Shown here in pieces: positions 23,247 to 35,700 of a DNA stretch of 64,000 nucleotides; within the stretch, counting starts at the first letter, position 1, and every line of letters starts with the position of its first letter. The stretch comes from Capitulum mitella (Eukaryota; Arthropoda; Thecostraca; Pollicipedomorpha; Pollicipedidae), in assembly GCA_030062745.1 (NCBI GenBank), contig CP099839.1, positions 29,325,451 through 29,389,450 on the forward strand, given 5' to 3'. The position numbers and the translations under genes are program-made. The notes beneath the pieces were generated by a model. That model was not told where the DNA came from. It made no database searches and saw only the letters and a program-made list of their open reading frames with translations.

Positions 23247-26200
23247 ATGTCCTCAACACCAACAGCATCCAGTGGGCCACACCTGCCTATTCCCAGTCTG
23301 CCTCAGCAGCAGAGCAGTTGGACTGATGACTTGCCTGTCTGCAACAACTCGGGTATGTCCAGCCTTAGGCTTCATCAGCTTAAGGCACAAGGGTAGAGGG
23401 GGTTCAGTGTTGTTGGCTCCTGAAAGTCACAGTTGGGTGGACAGTAGGCTGCCTGTTGCAAGGCAGTTATAAATGGTCCACAGTTGAGCAAGAGCATGAG
23501 TCAGTATTCTGCATGCGATAACAGCATTCAGCTACCCACAGGATGGCCACATCATGTTGTATGCCACCTCTCTCAGTGGCTTTAAGGTGCACTGGAAGGT
23601 CATAGGTGGCCAGATGAGATTTGTCAAAGGGCTTTTAATCTGTGGCTTTTGAGGCCATGTCATACTGCAGCTTTTTGTAACAGACCAAGATAAGAATGGA
23701 CGTTATTTGCCATAGTTGTAGGCAAGTTGTACGGTTCGCAGGATCAGCTTCAGCAAATCATTGGAAATGTTAGTTGTTGAACACATGTCCCCAGTGTATT
23801 CTATCACTTGCTGTGAAACACATGTCTCCAACCAAGTCATAGGAAGACCTATTGTGATCATATTTGGTCAAGCACAGTTGCTGTAATGGTTTGTTCATGA
23901 CATGACATGACGTCTATAACAAAGTCATCTGTAACCTGCATTTGCATCAGTGTGCATCATATTAATGCCAGGGATGGCTTGCCTGGTCCTTTTCCATTGC
24001 TGCTCTGTAATCACTTGATTGCATTTAGGCGTGGGCTATGAGACGAACAAAGCATACCGGCGAGATGGGTACCGCACAGAGGAGCACTTGCAGGAGGATT
24101 ACAGCTTCCACTTTGAGCTGGACAAAGACCTCTGTCTTTACGGCGTCTTCGACGGCCACGACGGCCCGAGAGCAGCCCATTTCGCCCAACAGAGGATGCC
24201 AGGTTGGTGAACTGTTGCCTGGTAATGGAACAAAAACATCTGGTGGCGTGTTACAAGCTCCTGCAAATGGTGTGTACTGATATCTCCTGTAGCAGGCTTG
24301 AGAAGGGGATTCTGGAAAGGGGCATGGCGCCGATGGACGTCCATTCAACCACGAAACTCTAATACAGTAGTGTCAGAATCCAAGTAAGCACAGAAAACTG
24401 AAAACCAACATCCGCGTATAGCTGCCTTGGTAAGGTCCCAACAGTTGCTGTTAACTCGCTGCTGGTGCAGTTTAGTGTTGCTTGCCATCACCACCAGTCC
24501 CTGTTCGTGTCCTGCTTATGGAGCAGGCGTTCCGCCGCCGCGCGTCGTCCGTGTTGACTCAGTGACCCTGTGGAGCCCGGTCGGAGTCCGGGACTGAGCG
24601 TCTGAGCGGCGGCGCCCTCCGTCCGGCAGCCGAGCTCGGATTCGGCCAGCTGACGCACCGCGGCGGCGACGAGAGCGTGCGCGCCGCCCTGCAGCAGGCC
24701 TTCCTGGCCGTCGAGAAGGGCTTCTTCGAGACGATCGACGAGGCGCTGGCGCAGCGCGCCATGCTGCTCTCTGAGATACCGGCGGTGAGCGGCGGCCGGC
24801 GCCGGCGGGAACGACGGCCGGATCCGGCCCGCCTGCCGGAGGATCACGCCGACTCAGCCAGTCTGACGGCTGGGGTGATCGGGACTGATCATGGGGAGGA
24901 TGGCTGACGTGTTAAGCTGGTCTCTGGGATGGTGCATTTTGGGTGGCATTCTCGTGGGCAGTACCGCTAAAAACAAACAAGGGAAAGATAGGTTTTGTAG
25001 AGCCCACGGCTCGTGTAGTGCAATATTGGTATGTAAAAATGTTTCAGCTCAGATCACATGAGCTTTTTAAGAATCATGATAGTGGTCTTTGGTGTTTCAC
25101 TAAAATATGCTCGTGGGAGCCATTGAACCTCGAACAAAAAAGCACGAGTGCCGTGCATTTGCCCTGGTGCAGAGGCTTGTTCAATCATTGTTAGCATCTG
25201 GCCAAGCAACTTTTTCCTATTTCAACGACAGAAAACCTCAATACTGCTTCTTTTCATTTTCCGCATTTTCCCATTTTGTCGATGCCCTTTTCCCGACACG
25301 CCGCCGGTTTCTCGTCCATGACGGTTGTTGACAGCGGACCTCCTGTGTTCGGACCCGACCCTTCCCTCCGTCGGCTGACGACGCGTACCGTCTGGCGCCG
25401 GCGCTGCTGAAACCCGGCCTGCCGTCAGGGTCTGACCGAGTTCGAGGCGAACCGGGACCACCCTGCGGCCATGCAGCAGCTGGCGCAGCTCAACGCGCGC
25501 ATCAGCGGCGGCACCACGGCCGTGGTGGTCGTCCTTCACCAGAACCGGCTCTACGTGGCCAACGTCGGCGACTCGCGCGCCCTGCTCTGCAAGTACGACG
25601 AGAACGGCATCCTGAAGGCGAGTCTTCGGGCCGTGGCAGGCGGCGCCGCCGCCGGTTTGAGGGGGCGAGTTGGGAAAGCTGAAGCTTGATGTTGTTTTTC
25701 GACGCTCCTCGGTACGTATATGCCCGTGCACTCAACATGGTTGTGACTTCGAAGTCCGGACCATGCCAGTAGGGTCGTCGGGCATGTATCGTTGTCATGT
25801 TCACTTTGGCAGTATAGTTATTCGGTGTGAAGGAAGAGCCGTTATCCTTATTGGTGATGTTTCCTGTCCTTTCCTCATCGTAATTGGCCGGATTTGCTTC
25901 AACAGGACTCTACATGCATACCATATTATTAAAACGGATGTTTTTTATATCGTAGTTATAGAATGCATTGTTTTTATTACATCTACTTATCAGATGCGCG
26001 GAAACTGATAGCTGTGGGACTGAGCCCTGAAGTTTGCTTTAAGTGCGTTTATATCCTCCGTGAGCGGGATCTGTTTAACAGTCATGATACCCTGCTCAGT
26101 GCTCATCCCCTCGACGTTTTTATACTAGCCACCGCACCCTTACGCATAGCTGGTTTTGTGAGCGGCCTTTGCTACAGCAAAACTCATTTTTGGTGGCTGT

Positions 26201-27900
26201 TTTAGTCCGTCCGCCGCTTGTTCACTGTAAACACCTGTGACGCTCCATCTGCTGGCGTGCAGGTCGTGCAGTTGACCACTGACCACACGCTGACCAACGA
26301 GGACGAGCTGCTTCGTCTCCAGCAGCTGGGCATGGACGTGACGCCGCTTAGACAAGGTGAGGAAGCGACACCGGCCTGCGACACTGCCGGACGGTCGGCG
26401 CTTCTCGAGACCTCTTGGCGGCGTCATGGTTGCACCGAAGCCTGCTGCCACCGCCGACCGCCGCGTAGTCTTGTCCGACTCGCCGCAAAGAAAGCAAGGC
26501 CTTAACACCTGACGTGACTGCCGCTCCCCGCGGATCGAGGCACCCTGTGCCCTATGGCAGGCTGGCGTGCCTTCATGCAGGGGAGAAGACATGTTCTTGC
26601 CACCCGCCCGGCCTCCCCGACGTCCGGCCTTGCCGTGTAACGTCCTGGAAGAAAATACGACGTCGGCACGTGACTCTTTCTGCCCGCTCTCTGTACCTCC
26701 TGTGACCACGCCCGTGACCGTAGCACACGGCCTCACCACACGACTCGCCCTTCCCGCCCTCTGTCACTCGGTGACCGCGCCGTGTGGCCGCAGGCGAGAA
26801 GCTGGCCGGCCAGGAGGTGACCCGCTGCCTGGGCAACTACCGTCTGAAGGGCGGCTACCGGGAGGACGAGCGGCTGCGGGTGTGCTGCGCCGAGCCGGCG
26901 CTGGCCGAGCCGGACATCGTCAGCGTGCAGCTGGACGAGTCGTGCCGCTTCCTGCTGTTGCTGTCGCGCGGCCTCTACCGCGCCCTCGAGGAGGTCCGCG
27001 ACGAGCCGCAAGTCAATAAGGAGGTCGCCCAGCTGGTGGTGGAGGAGGTGAGTGGTCAGCGCCGCTGGCGCAGAGCTGGCACGGGCACTGCGAGGACATC
27101 GAAAACCGGTGAAGTGAATGCAGGCTGGGGCTGTTATCTGCGTGATGGATGGGCTAATTATCTGGAGTATTTCGTTATTGTTATGTCTTGCAGCGGGATA
27201 TCGCATTCGTTTCAGAAGCGACACTATGGCAAGAACTTCCATATGTGTATCAGATAATCTTCTGATGTTACTGATATTCCATAGCGTTATTTTGGCGTGT
27301 GCATGAAGTCATCACATTTCTTTGTTAACTTTGCTCGAGGTACAGTAAAAATTTCGTAGTTTTAATAATAATATTCCTTTGTGAAGGACTGGCATGAAGT
27401 TTGGTGGATGGAAAATCCCCAGAATTGTTCCCATCGCGGATCGTGTTTCAAGTCCTTGTCTCGGACGTGAAACGCCCGGCTGGGCCGACGTGTACGGTCC
27501 GTTCCAGTTCGCCAAGTCGACCACACTGGAGGGTGTGGCTCAGACGGTGGTGAACCGCGTGGCGCGCGACCACCAGGACTGCTTCATCAACTCTGGCAAC
27601 AAGCGCTGCCAGCGCTGCGAGGACATGACGCTGCTGGTGCGCAACTTCAGCTACCCGCTGCGGTCGTCCGGTGTGGCCAGCACCGTCTCCAGCATGTTCA
27701 TCGCCACCGGCAACCGCTCGACCACCAGCAGCAGCACCAACTCGTCCGAACCGGTGACCAACCCGTACTCGACGTTGGACGCCGACCAGCGCATCAAGCC
27801 GTACGTCTCGTTCGACGGCTACAACGAGAGCCTGAAGAAGGCACGCGAGCGCGGCGAGTTCACCGACGACACCTGGTGGAAGCGGCTGTTGAACATGTAG
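23247..27900 (+). CDS. TAB1: TAB1, TAK1-binding pseudophosphatase, complete, seven exons
   Basis: TAB1 binds and activates the kinase TAK1 (MAP3K7) in TGF-beta, IL-1/Toll and IMD-type signalling. Exons 23247-23352, 24029-24202, 24630-24784, 25429-25617, 26263-26356, 26794-27047 and 27508-27900 join in phase to 454 residues (human 504). Exon 1 ends SSWTDDLPVCNNSG, matching the TAB1 N terminus. The rest is a PP2C fold: YGVFDGHDG (74-81), ISGGTTAVVVVL, LYVANVGDSRALLCK, then SRGLYRAL (297-304) and EDMTLLVRNF. The C terminus keeps PYVSFDGY (422-429), corresponding to the PYVDF TAK1-binding motif. Intron 4 uses a GC donor. The second and third acidic PP2C metal motifs are degraded, as expected of a pseudophosphatase, but the first is kept. 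Exons 1-2 are in CpG-poor sequence and exons 3-7 in CpG-rich sequence. Confidence 0.94.
25618..25619 (+). other. Non-canonical GC splice donor of TAB1 intron 4
   Basis: Exon 4 must end after ILK for the protein to continue VVQLTTDHT in the next exon, as TAB1 does. The bases there are AAG then GCGAGT, so the intron is GC-AG. No GT nearby preserves both frame and alignment. Confidence 0.75.
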
Positions 27901-29013
27901 CCGCCGCTGCCGACCGGCACCGGTGCGGTGTGGGGTCCGACGGGCGGCCCGCCGGCCAGTGTCTGGTGTTGAGCGGGAGGTTGGCGGTTGTGGTTGCGAC
28001 ACCCGGCGCCACTGGTCGGCAGGTCGTGCCGACGAGAGCTCGCCGTGGCGGCGGACGGTGCGCGCCCGCCGTGCCTCCGCCGGCGCCTGCGGTGCAGCTG
28101 TCTGTGATATCCGGCCGGTGGGGGCCGGCAGCCGGCGGCGGTCGGCGTCCGTCGCTCTCAGCTCGGAATCCGGCCGTCAGATGGCGCTGACTCGCCGCCG
28201 GTGGGGCCCGCGGCAGCGCCATGGGTGCGGGCCGTTCATTGGGCTGAGGCGTGCGTGTTAAGCCTGCGTGCCGCTGCGACCCGAGGCAGCGGCGCCCTCC
28301 GCTGGGCGGTGAACTTCATAGACTAATGGTCATTCGGTCGACCCGTCGCGGGGTAGAGTTATGCCGCAGCGAGCGGACGTCCGGCACGCTGCGTGGTGGC
28401 CGGACTGGTGCTGTGGTCGCGCGACGCTCTGTGCTGTCGTCAGTCGGACGATTGTCGGAGGGTCTCCTCCATTTTGATTGGAAGTGATCATGTGATTTGG
28501 ATGAGTTTCGGTCACTGCGCATGAATATTTGCTGCGATTTATGTTGCTTAAATTATTGTTTTTAAATAGTCTGTGAAGCTGTTTGAAGCTGGATGTAATT
28601 TTATTACAGCCAGTCGATTTTTTTTTACGAATCCAATGTGTCCGCCACTTACTGCGTACTCGAAGCCGCTCTTTCGCTGAGTTGAGCTACTTTTTAAGGT
28701 GAGATTTTAGGCGTGTGTCCCTGCTGTCTTCGTGCTGAGCCCGCCTGACACATAAAGGACGGTTGATGTGTTATTCACTGATGGTTGTGTGGAAATACAT
28801 GTATGGTTTTGTTTCCCGCTTCGACTGTTGCAGTATTCCGTCCCTTGCAGAGTTCTACCTTTTTCTTTTTTCGCGTGCAATTTGTGGCGCATTGCTTTCG
28901 CCTGGTGTTGTCAGTTATGCACTTAATGGAGAGCCTCTGGCAGATAAACAGAACGCATTTCATCGGCGCACTTGTATTCACAAAAAGCGCTCGTCGTTTT
29001 TCCACAATACATA

Positions 29014-29019
29014 AATAAA
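29014..29019 (+). promoter_or_regulatory. Polyadenylation signal of TAB1
   Basis: AATAAA about 1.1 kb after the TAB1 stop and only about 50 bases before the stop codon of the convergent cuticle gene. No earlier canonical signal was noticed on this strand. Confidence 0.55.
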
Positions 29020-29066
29020 GCACTGGCGTTGTGTATTCGGGCCGCGGTGCCGGCGCCCGTCAGCGC

Positions 29067-30235
29067 TCACTGCAATGTGTCCTGCCGGTAGATGATCACC
29101 GGCGTGACGTCGGCAGGCGATTTGGCTGCCTCAGCGGTCGACTCGGTCCGCTCGGTCGGCTCCGGCTGCTCGACGGCATCCTCCACCGTCTCGACGGCCG
29201 GCGCCTCTGGCGTGGCCGGCAACGGCGCCTCAGTGGGCGCCTGCAGGGTGTACGTGCGCGCCCGGCCGCCGGCGCCGTGCGGCCCGTACACGGGCGCAGG
29301 CCGGTACGGGCGCGCCTCGCCCTCGTAGCTGACCTCGGCCTGGAAGCCCTGGTCGCCGACGACGCTGTACTGGACGCGCTGAACGCGGCCGTCCGGCAGC
29401 AGCACGTGGTACGAGCCGCTCGTCTCGGCGCCGTCCCGGCTCTCCGTCTGGCCGTACTCGAGCGCGGCGTACTCGTCCGAGACGGCGTACTCGAACTGGT
29501 ACCGGGCCGGCGCAGGAGTCGGCCCGTAGCGGACCGGCGGCGGCGCCGCCAAGGCGCCGGCAGCGCACATGGCCAGGACCGAGACGGCGAACTGCGGGAG
29601 GAACGGCCTGTCAAGAGCGGGCTGCCAGCTGTGAACCGCTGGTGACTGTGCAGCGCCAGGTTCAGCGGGGCAGCAGCGTGGCGCGGACGTGCTCACCGTG
29701 AATCTTTCGATAGTGTTCAGCTTTGATAGGGTCCAGCGTTATGGGAATATGGGCGGCGGGGCCAGGATCTGAACAAGTTCCGCGTGGATACAGGGACGTA
29801 CCCAAGAGGGGAGTGCATGGGCTATGCCCCACCCCCCGAGCCAAGCGGTCTTCACTAAATATTTAGCAATTTGGCATGAATACGGAATAGTGATCATGCA
29901 TATGCTGCGCAAGCAAACATGTTTTTGCTGTGCGTTAAATATAAGGCAGTTTACAAAAATTGCCGCTTTTCCCTATAAATTTCGTCATAAGCTAGTGGCG
30001 TCTCACAAATCTGACATTCCCCCCTCCCCTTCAGGAGAATCCTGCCTACGAATAGTTCCCGATCCAAGCGGGAACTATTTCTGAAACTTTATCACATCTC
30101 TCCATATTTATCTTATCATAAACTTAAAAAAAAAACGGTTTATGCTTCGCCTTTGAGACGAAAACTACCACACGGTCACGGAATGGGTGTATGCGTCGGT
30201 CAAGAACACATTTTAGCTATTACCTGAGCGTGCAT
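29067..30235 (-). CDS. RR-type cuticle protein, two exons
   Basis: A structural protein of the chitinous exoskeleton. Exon 1 (30235-30224) encodes only MHAQ. Exon 2 (29591-29067) follows a CTCCCGCAG acceptor in phase, giving 178 residues. MHAQFAVSVLAMCAAGALA is a signal peptide, interrupted by the intron after four codons as in most arthropod cuticle genes. A Rebers-Riddiford chitin-binding domain follows (about residues 35-100): YQFEYAVSDE, then GSYHVLLPDGRVQRVQYS and GFQAEVSYEGEARP. The last ~60 residues are acidic and rich in Pro, Thr and Glu, ending IIYRQDTLQ. The gene is convergent with TAB1. The RR subtype was not decided. It supports arthropod origin for the window. Confidence 0.95.
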
Positions 30236-30290
30236 TGTTGTTCTCTGAGGCTACGCGGCTGTTCTGATGTCCTGCTCTGGCCGGTGCCGG

Positions 30291-30298
30291 CTTATATA
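30291..30298 (-). promoter_or_regulatory. TATA box of cuticle gene
   Basis: TATATAAG on the minus strand is followed 33 bases later by a TCAG initiator (30267-30264) and then by a 30-base leader to the ATG at 30235. This spacing is that of a focused TATA promoter, common in tightly regulated cuticle genes. Confidence 0.85.
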
Positions 30299-32721
30299 GG
30301 GCATCCAGCTGATCAGCTCCGGCCTCTGTTGAAGGCAAGGCAGAAAGCCCGTAGGGGAACGATGTTGGGCCACGGCCAGCCCGATTTGGGTCATTATTCC
30401 GTCTTCTGCTGGCTTCAGATCTCGATGAGAAGCAGTTCTGAGATAATAATCGCGTCCGCGGGCCAGCGGCTTTGCTCTCAATAACTGCTGTAAAACTGAA
30501 TCAGAATGGCGCAATATCCCAGAGAGGCCTATTTGCTAATCAGCTTGTGCTGAGTAACGACCTTTCGTAGTGTCGGCATTACACACATTGCGAACAAAAG
30601 CCAAAACAAATGGCTGCATGAAAAGCGCGAAGCAAGGGTGGAGACACCTGCAGCTCTGATGTTGTCAACGCCACATGAATGCAACGCAGTAGGACAGTCG
30701 AGCTGCCCTATTCGTTGATTAAGTGCCAGAATGGCTGTGCTGCTACAAGTGGTTAGAGGCAGAATGTTTGTTGTGAGGGGGAGGGGAAATATCCAAGTTG
30801 AAATGTTAAGTGTTCGAGAACACTGCTGTCTTTAGTTCCATTTCATACAGAAAAAGATGAGTTCCCATTGTCGTCAATAACGAGGGACCAGGTCGACAAA
30901 ACGAGGCGGCCACGAAATTCCAGGCTTCCGGGTCATGCCAAAGCGCTCTCACTACTGTCCATCTCTACGAAGGATCCCATTCACGTAATCAGTGTCCCAC
31001 CAAGGGTCAGCGCAGTGGCGACAATTATTCAAACCTACGTCACCATGTTCGCAACGAGGTGAGAATTCCATAGAGAACTTCGCCAGTAAAGGGCATGCAT
31101 AATTACACATTCGTGGCATGTTAACAGTCTTGATGGCACGCCTGAGGCATCCAGCGCCGGCCATTTCGGGACCGGCCTGCGGCGGCAAGTACCACAAATG
31201 GCTGCGAGGGGCGGGGCCAGGGAAGGCGCCCGAGGCTGTACGCCGGACTCAATTGAGCGGTCACGGCGCTCGGCCGGCCCCCGTGCCGACCGCTCGCCGG
31301 GCTCATTATCTGCGATGACCCGGTGGATGGTGTCCGCGGACGGGCCCGATCGGCCCCATCTGTGGCCGTTTACCGGCGGCACATGGGACCGGGCCACGGG
31401 CGTTTCAGGGTCGCGCCAGACGGCTGCGCCGCGCCCGGCCGGCAGTCGAGCAGAGCTGCGGCCGCTAACCTGCTGGCGGTTGCGAAACCCGGCCGGCCGC
31501 GTTTTTCGCCCGGGATCTAGAACATTCGACGTCCCGCCATATCGCCGCGGCAGCCCGAACGAAAACAAGTCAAGGTCGGAGTCCACGCAGAGACGGTGGC
31601 GGCGCCGTTGCAAATAGACCCCGACCGGGGTGGCGTGGGAGGTAGCTGTTTATCGCGCAGACGGATCCTGATTGAGATGTTAACGTAACGCTCCTGACAA
31701 AATGGTCATTAAGGTCAGAAGTTTGTGCCGCGGTACTTTGCGGATGTCTGTCGCACTTCCCCATCGGCCGGATGCGACTTCTCCCACCACTGGCGACTCC
31801 CGCTCCACCACAGGGAAACACGGGCGGGGTTTTGCGTTTATTTGCGTCGGACTTGGTTTCCGTTTGTGTATCTCCGGCGGCGGCGGGGCCGCGGGCGCCT
31901 CCGACTCTCAGTGAAGGAAACTAGAACACTTACACAACGTGTTTGGTAAGACGAAGAACAGGAACAAAACAATACGTGAGGCTGACAGAAGATGCTCCTA
32001 CTCTAATATCGTTCATTTGTCCTAGGCGGCCTGACTGTCTCACTCAGCGTCGCGCAACGCGGGTCCAGCGGATGTTCGCTCAGAGGTGGCGCCGTTTGGT
32101 CTGCCCAGGGCAAGGCCAGAAGTTTCCTACTCTAACATCTAATAATTTTGAAGCGTACACTTACGTTTCTTCGTGTAGGTACTGCGTGGAATTAAGTTTA
32201 GCTGCTGGCCCTTACGCAACGGGCGTCCATTAGTTAAGCTCTTTTGAAGACGAAACGTCTCGCTTACATGATCAGGCCGTCTGGATTAGAACACTCCGCG
32301 CTGAACAGGGGGTGGGCGACATTACTCAAACCGCACGGCCACTGAGAAACAATGAGTTAATAGTTTTGTCAGCGACGCCTGCACATGATAATACATGGGA
32401 ACGGAACCGGGCTGATGCAGCGGCGGGGGCTGGGGCGGGGCTGGGCCGGCTGTGGCGGCGGGCGGCCCGGGGCCCGGCCGGACGGCGGCCGGACGCCGCG
32501 CCGCCGCGCCTCCCGGCCCACTCGCCGCCCCACCAGCTCCCCTCTCACGTCCTCTCTCACACCTCGCCGGCCGCCCTCTTCCTCCTCTCTCTCGCGCTCT
32601 CGTCCTCGACACGCGTCTCCGTCTCGCTCTCGCTCCGACACGCTCTGCAGCTAGTGGTGGCCGCGGCCGGCCCCGGCGGCGCCGGCGCGGCGGCGGCGGC
32701 GGCGCGGCTCCGGCCGCGGCG
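30299..32721. other. Intergenic between cuticle gene promoter and CCCH gene 3' end
   Basis: Includes the cuticle gene's upstream region and a GC-rich stretch from 31.1 kb to 32.7 kb with CT-rich runs. Open frames in the GC-rich part have no family resemblance and look like composition artefacts. The CCCH gene 3' untranslated region must lie here, but no clear AATAAA on the minus strand was identified. Confidence 0.5.
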
Positions 32722-35700
32722 TCACGGCCGGCGCGCGCCCGCGTCCGCCGGCCGCACGCCCTCGCTCTTGGAGTGGTGTCGGCGCCGCTTGCCGCGGCCG
32801 CCGAGCGCGGCCCGGTGCAGCTCCGGCTCGCCGCCGGCCAGGCCGAGCGTGGCGTCCGAGAACGACTTGTGGCGGCGGCAGCTGCGCCGGCCCGGCCTCC
32901 TGCTGTCCTCCTGTAACGACACCGACGTCAGGGCTGACCGCCTCCACCCGCAACCTGGCTCAAGCCCTCCGGGCTGCCTGCCGCCAGTGAAAACCCCGGA
33001 CAGTTCCAGTTCCAGAGCCCCGAGGGCTACCCGCCTTCGGCCAGAGCCCGGGTCAGCTTTCCGGATCGGGGGGGGGGGGGAGTGGGCGGAGGGGTAGGGC
33101 ACCTCAGCCCGAGCCAGCCGTAATTCCCAGCACGCAATCAACAACAGAAATCTTGACAGCACTACGACACCGCACGAAAATGAAAATGCCACGGAAACTA
33201 CCGCTGCAGCCAGTTCTTGTACTTTCCACTTTTCCCCAACACCACATTCGTTAATGCTGCCAAAGACGCAAAAGTCGGCGTCTCATGAACAATGAAGGAA
33301 CACGATGGGCAAGAACAATCAAGATGACTATGCCAAGCACGTTACAACGATATAAATACATATGAAGCGAACCTCGTCATTTTTGCGCCATTTTTTCATG
33401 TTGTGTAGCGTGGGAAAATCCTCCTTTTCCAGTTTGAATGACTTTTTGGGGACAGTTCTTTTGGCCGAGTCACTTGAGTCTTCGTCTTCGTCATCTCTGT
33501 GAAGTGGCACACCCCGATCAGTAACACGACTGTGGTCCTAAGAAGATAGTGTTTACATCACAGCGTGTCATAAATATCCCGGGGTATCCTAAAAACCGGG
33601 GTAAATCGGGTTCAAATTTCCACAACCATCACGAATCAGGAAAGAAGCACAAGTCACCCATTAACCTTGTCCAACCTACACCAGTTTACCACACCGTAAG
33701 AGCCATCAAGCAGGTCAAGCAGACACACTGGTCTCTCTCTCCCCATCCGCCTCTATCTTTCCCCCTCTCTACTCTCCCCCTCTCTCTACTTTCCTCCCCT
33801 CTATCTGCTCTCCCTCCCTCTCTCTGCTCTCCCCCTCTCTTTATTCTCCCTCCCTTCTCTATTCCCCCTCTCTATCTACTCTCCCTCCCCCTCTCTCTAT
33901 TCTCCCTTTCGCCCTCCACATCGTCCCTTGCTCATGCCCTTGCCCCTCGCTCCAGTTCCCGTTTCCTCGCTTCGACCGTCATCTCCATACCGTCCCGGTT
34001 CTCTCGCCGCTTTTCTTGTCCACTGTACTTGGTCCTGTCATAACCATCTTGGTCCCCTCACTCCATTCCTCTTTCCAACACCCCATCCCTCGTGGCCTCG
34101 CCCCCTCCCTCTTACCCTTGCCCCCTACTCTTTCTCCCCTTCGCCCCACCCAGCCTTAATCGCTGCCTCCCTCGCCCCACCCCAATGCCCTTGTTGCGGC
34201 CCTCGCCTCTGCCCCTTACCCATTCACACACTTTATCATGCACATACTACAGTCGCTCACATTCAAACGCACACTCCCACGCACCAACCACCGCCCACTT
34301 CACCATCCAACAAGCCGTTAGCGGGGCAGACGGGCGGCGGTGAGCGTTACAGGTACTCACGGCGGCGGATATCCGTGAAGGAAGGGACAGGTGACGCCCT
34401 TGAAGCAGCCGCTCTCCTCCCAAAACACGCAGGTGATTGCGGACAGGTCGTGCGAGAATTTACAATCGTTCCGCTTGCAGTTGCCCTCCATAAAAAAGCT
34501 ACAGGGCCGCTTGCGGTCCGACCTCCTGAAAACCACAACGGCCGGCCTGAGCGCGGTGCCGTGTCGCGCCCGGCCGCGGTGCCGCCCACGTGGGGGCCGC
34601 GCGCTCCGGCCCTGGGAACAGTGCCGGCCACCGCCCGGCTCAGCGGCTCCCGACAGACGTCCCGGCCAGCCGGCCTCGGGAGCCGTCCTACACTTCGACG
34701 GACAAGGGACGGACACGTGGATGGATACACCGGCAGCACCGTTTCATGCAGTCGCCATGACGTGCGCATTATCTCTCCTTTACAAAAACAGACTAGCGTA
34801 CAACCGGTCGCCATAGTCCAACAGGTGTCGATACACGGCGTGCTAAAATTGCGAGGTACATTCGGTCGCGACAGAGCGTGTCAATACAGGACAGAACAGG
34901 AAGACGAGCAGATCGGAGCGGTCCCGTCCAGGCCCGATCCAGGCAGATTATCGCCGAGACGCGGCGCAAACGGAACCGTCGCCGGCACTCCACCGCGACA
35001 ACGTCAGCGGCGGCACCAACCGCCGGACGACAGGTGGGCCCGCCGACTGCGGGCCGCCCAGCGCAGCCTGGCCGGGAGCGGGACTGACCTGGGCCGCCGG
35101 TCCCTGGCCGGCCGTGGCGGGCCGTCGTCCCGCCGCCACTGCTCCTCCAGCGCCCACGCCTTGAGCGCCACGCCGTCGGGCAGCGGCCGGCCCTCGGTCA
35201 GGCCCAGACACTCGGAGAGCTGGCGCAGCGCCGGCAGCACGCGCCAGCCGGGCACCACGTCCGCCAGCTCGGACGCCAGCGGGCCGCCCTCGCCCGAACC
35301 CTGCCGCCGACACGGGCAGCCGTCAGCGGTGTCCCGCGGCGCCGCAACACGCCGCGCGAGCAGCGGTCCACGTCAAGCTCCGGCCAGGTCACAAAACTGC
35401 CCAGCTCATAAATCAAACAACCAGCTGTCAAACTAGTACCACCGGTGCCTAAGCAGCAAATACAAATGACCAAAGGAACACCCGACATCAATGCAATAAC
35501 GAACGTCACCATTTTCAGCCAGCAAACTGGACATAAGAATGGAGAAAAAGAAAACACGATCGAATGCCTTCCTAACCCCTGTTACATGAAGTCAGTGCCA
35601 CTGGGATCTGGGGGCATCACAATTAGATGCTTTACCATCCAAGTTCCACAGAAACACCACGCAAAAGGTCCAAACTTTACTTTGGTCGTGTCTACAACTC

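Noticed and set aside
33928..35436. 502-codon open frame on the plus strand
   Set aside because: Runs over a pyrimidine-rich intron tract and antisense to several CCCH exons; no family resemblance.
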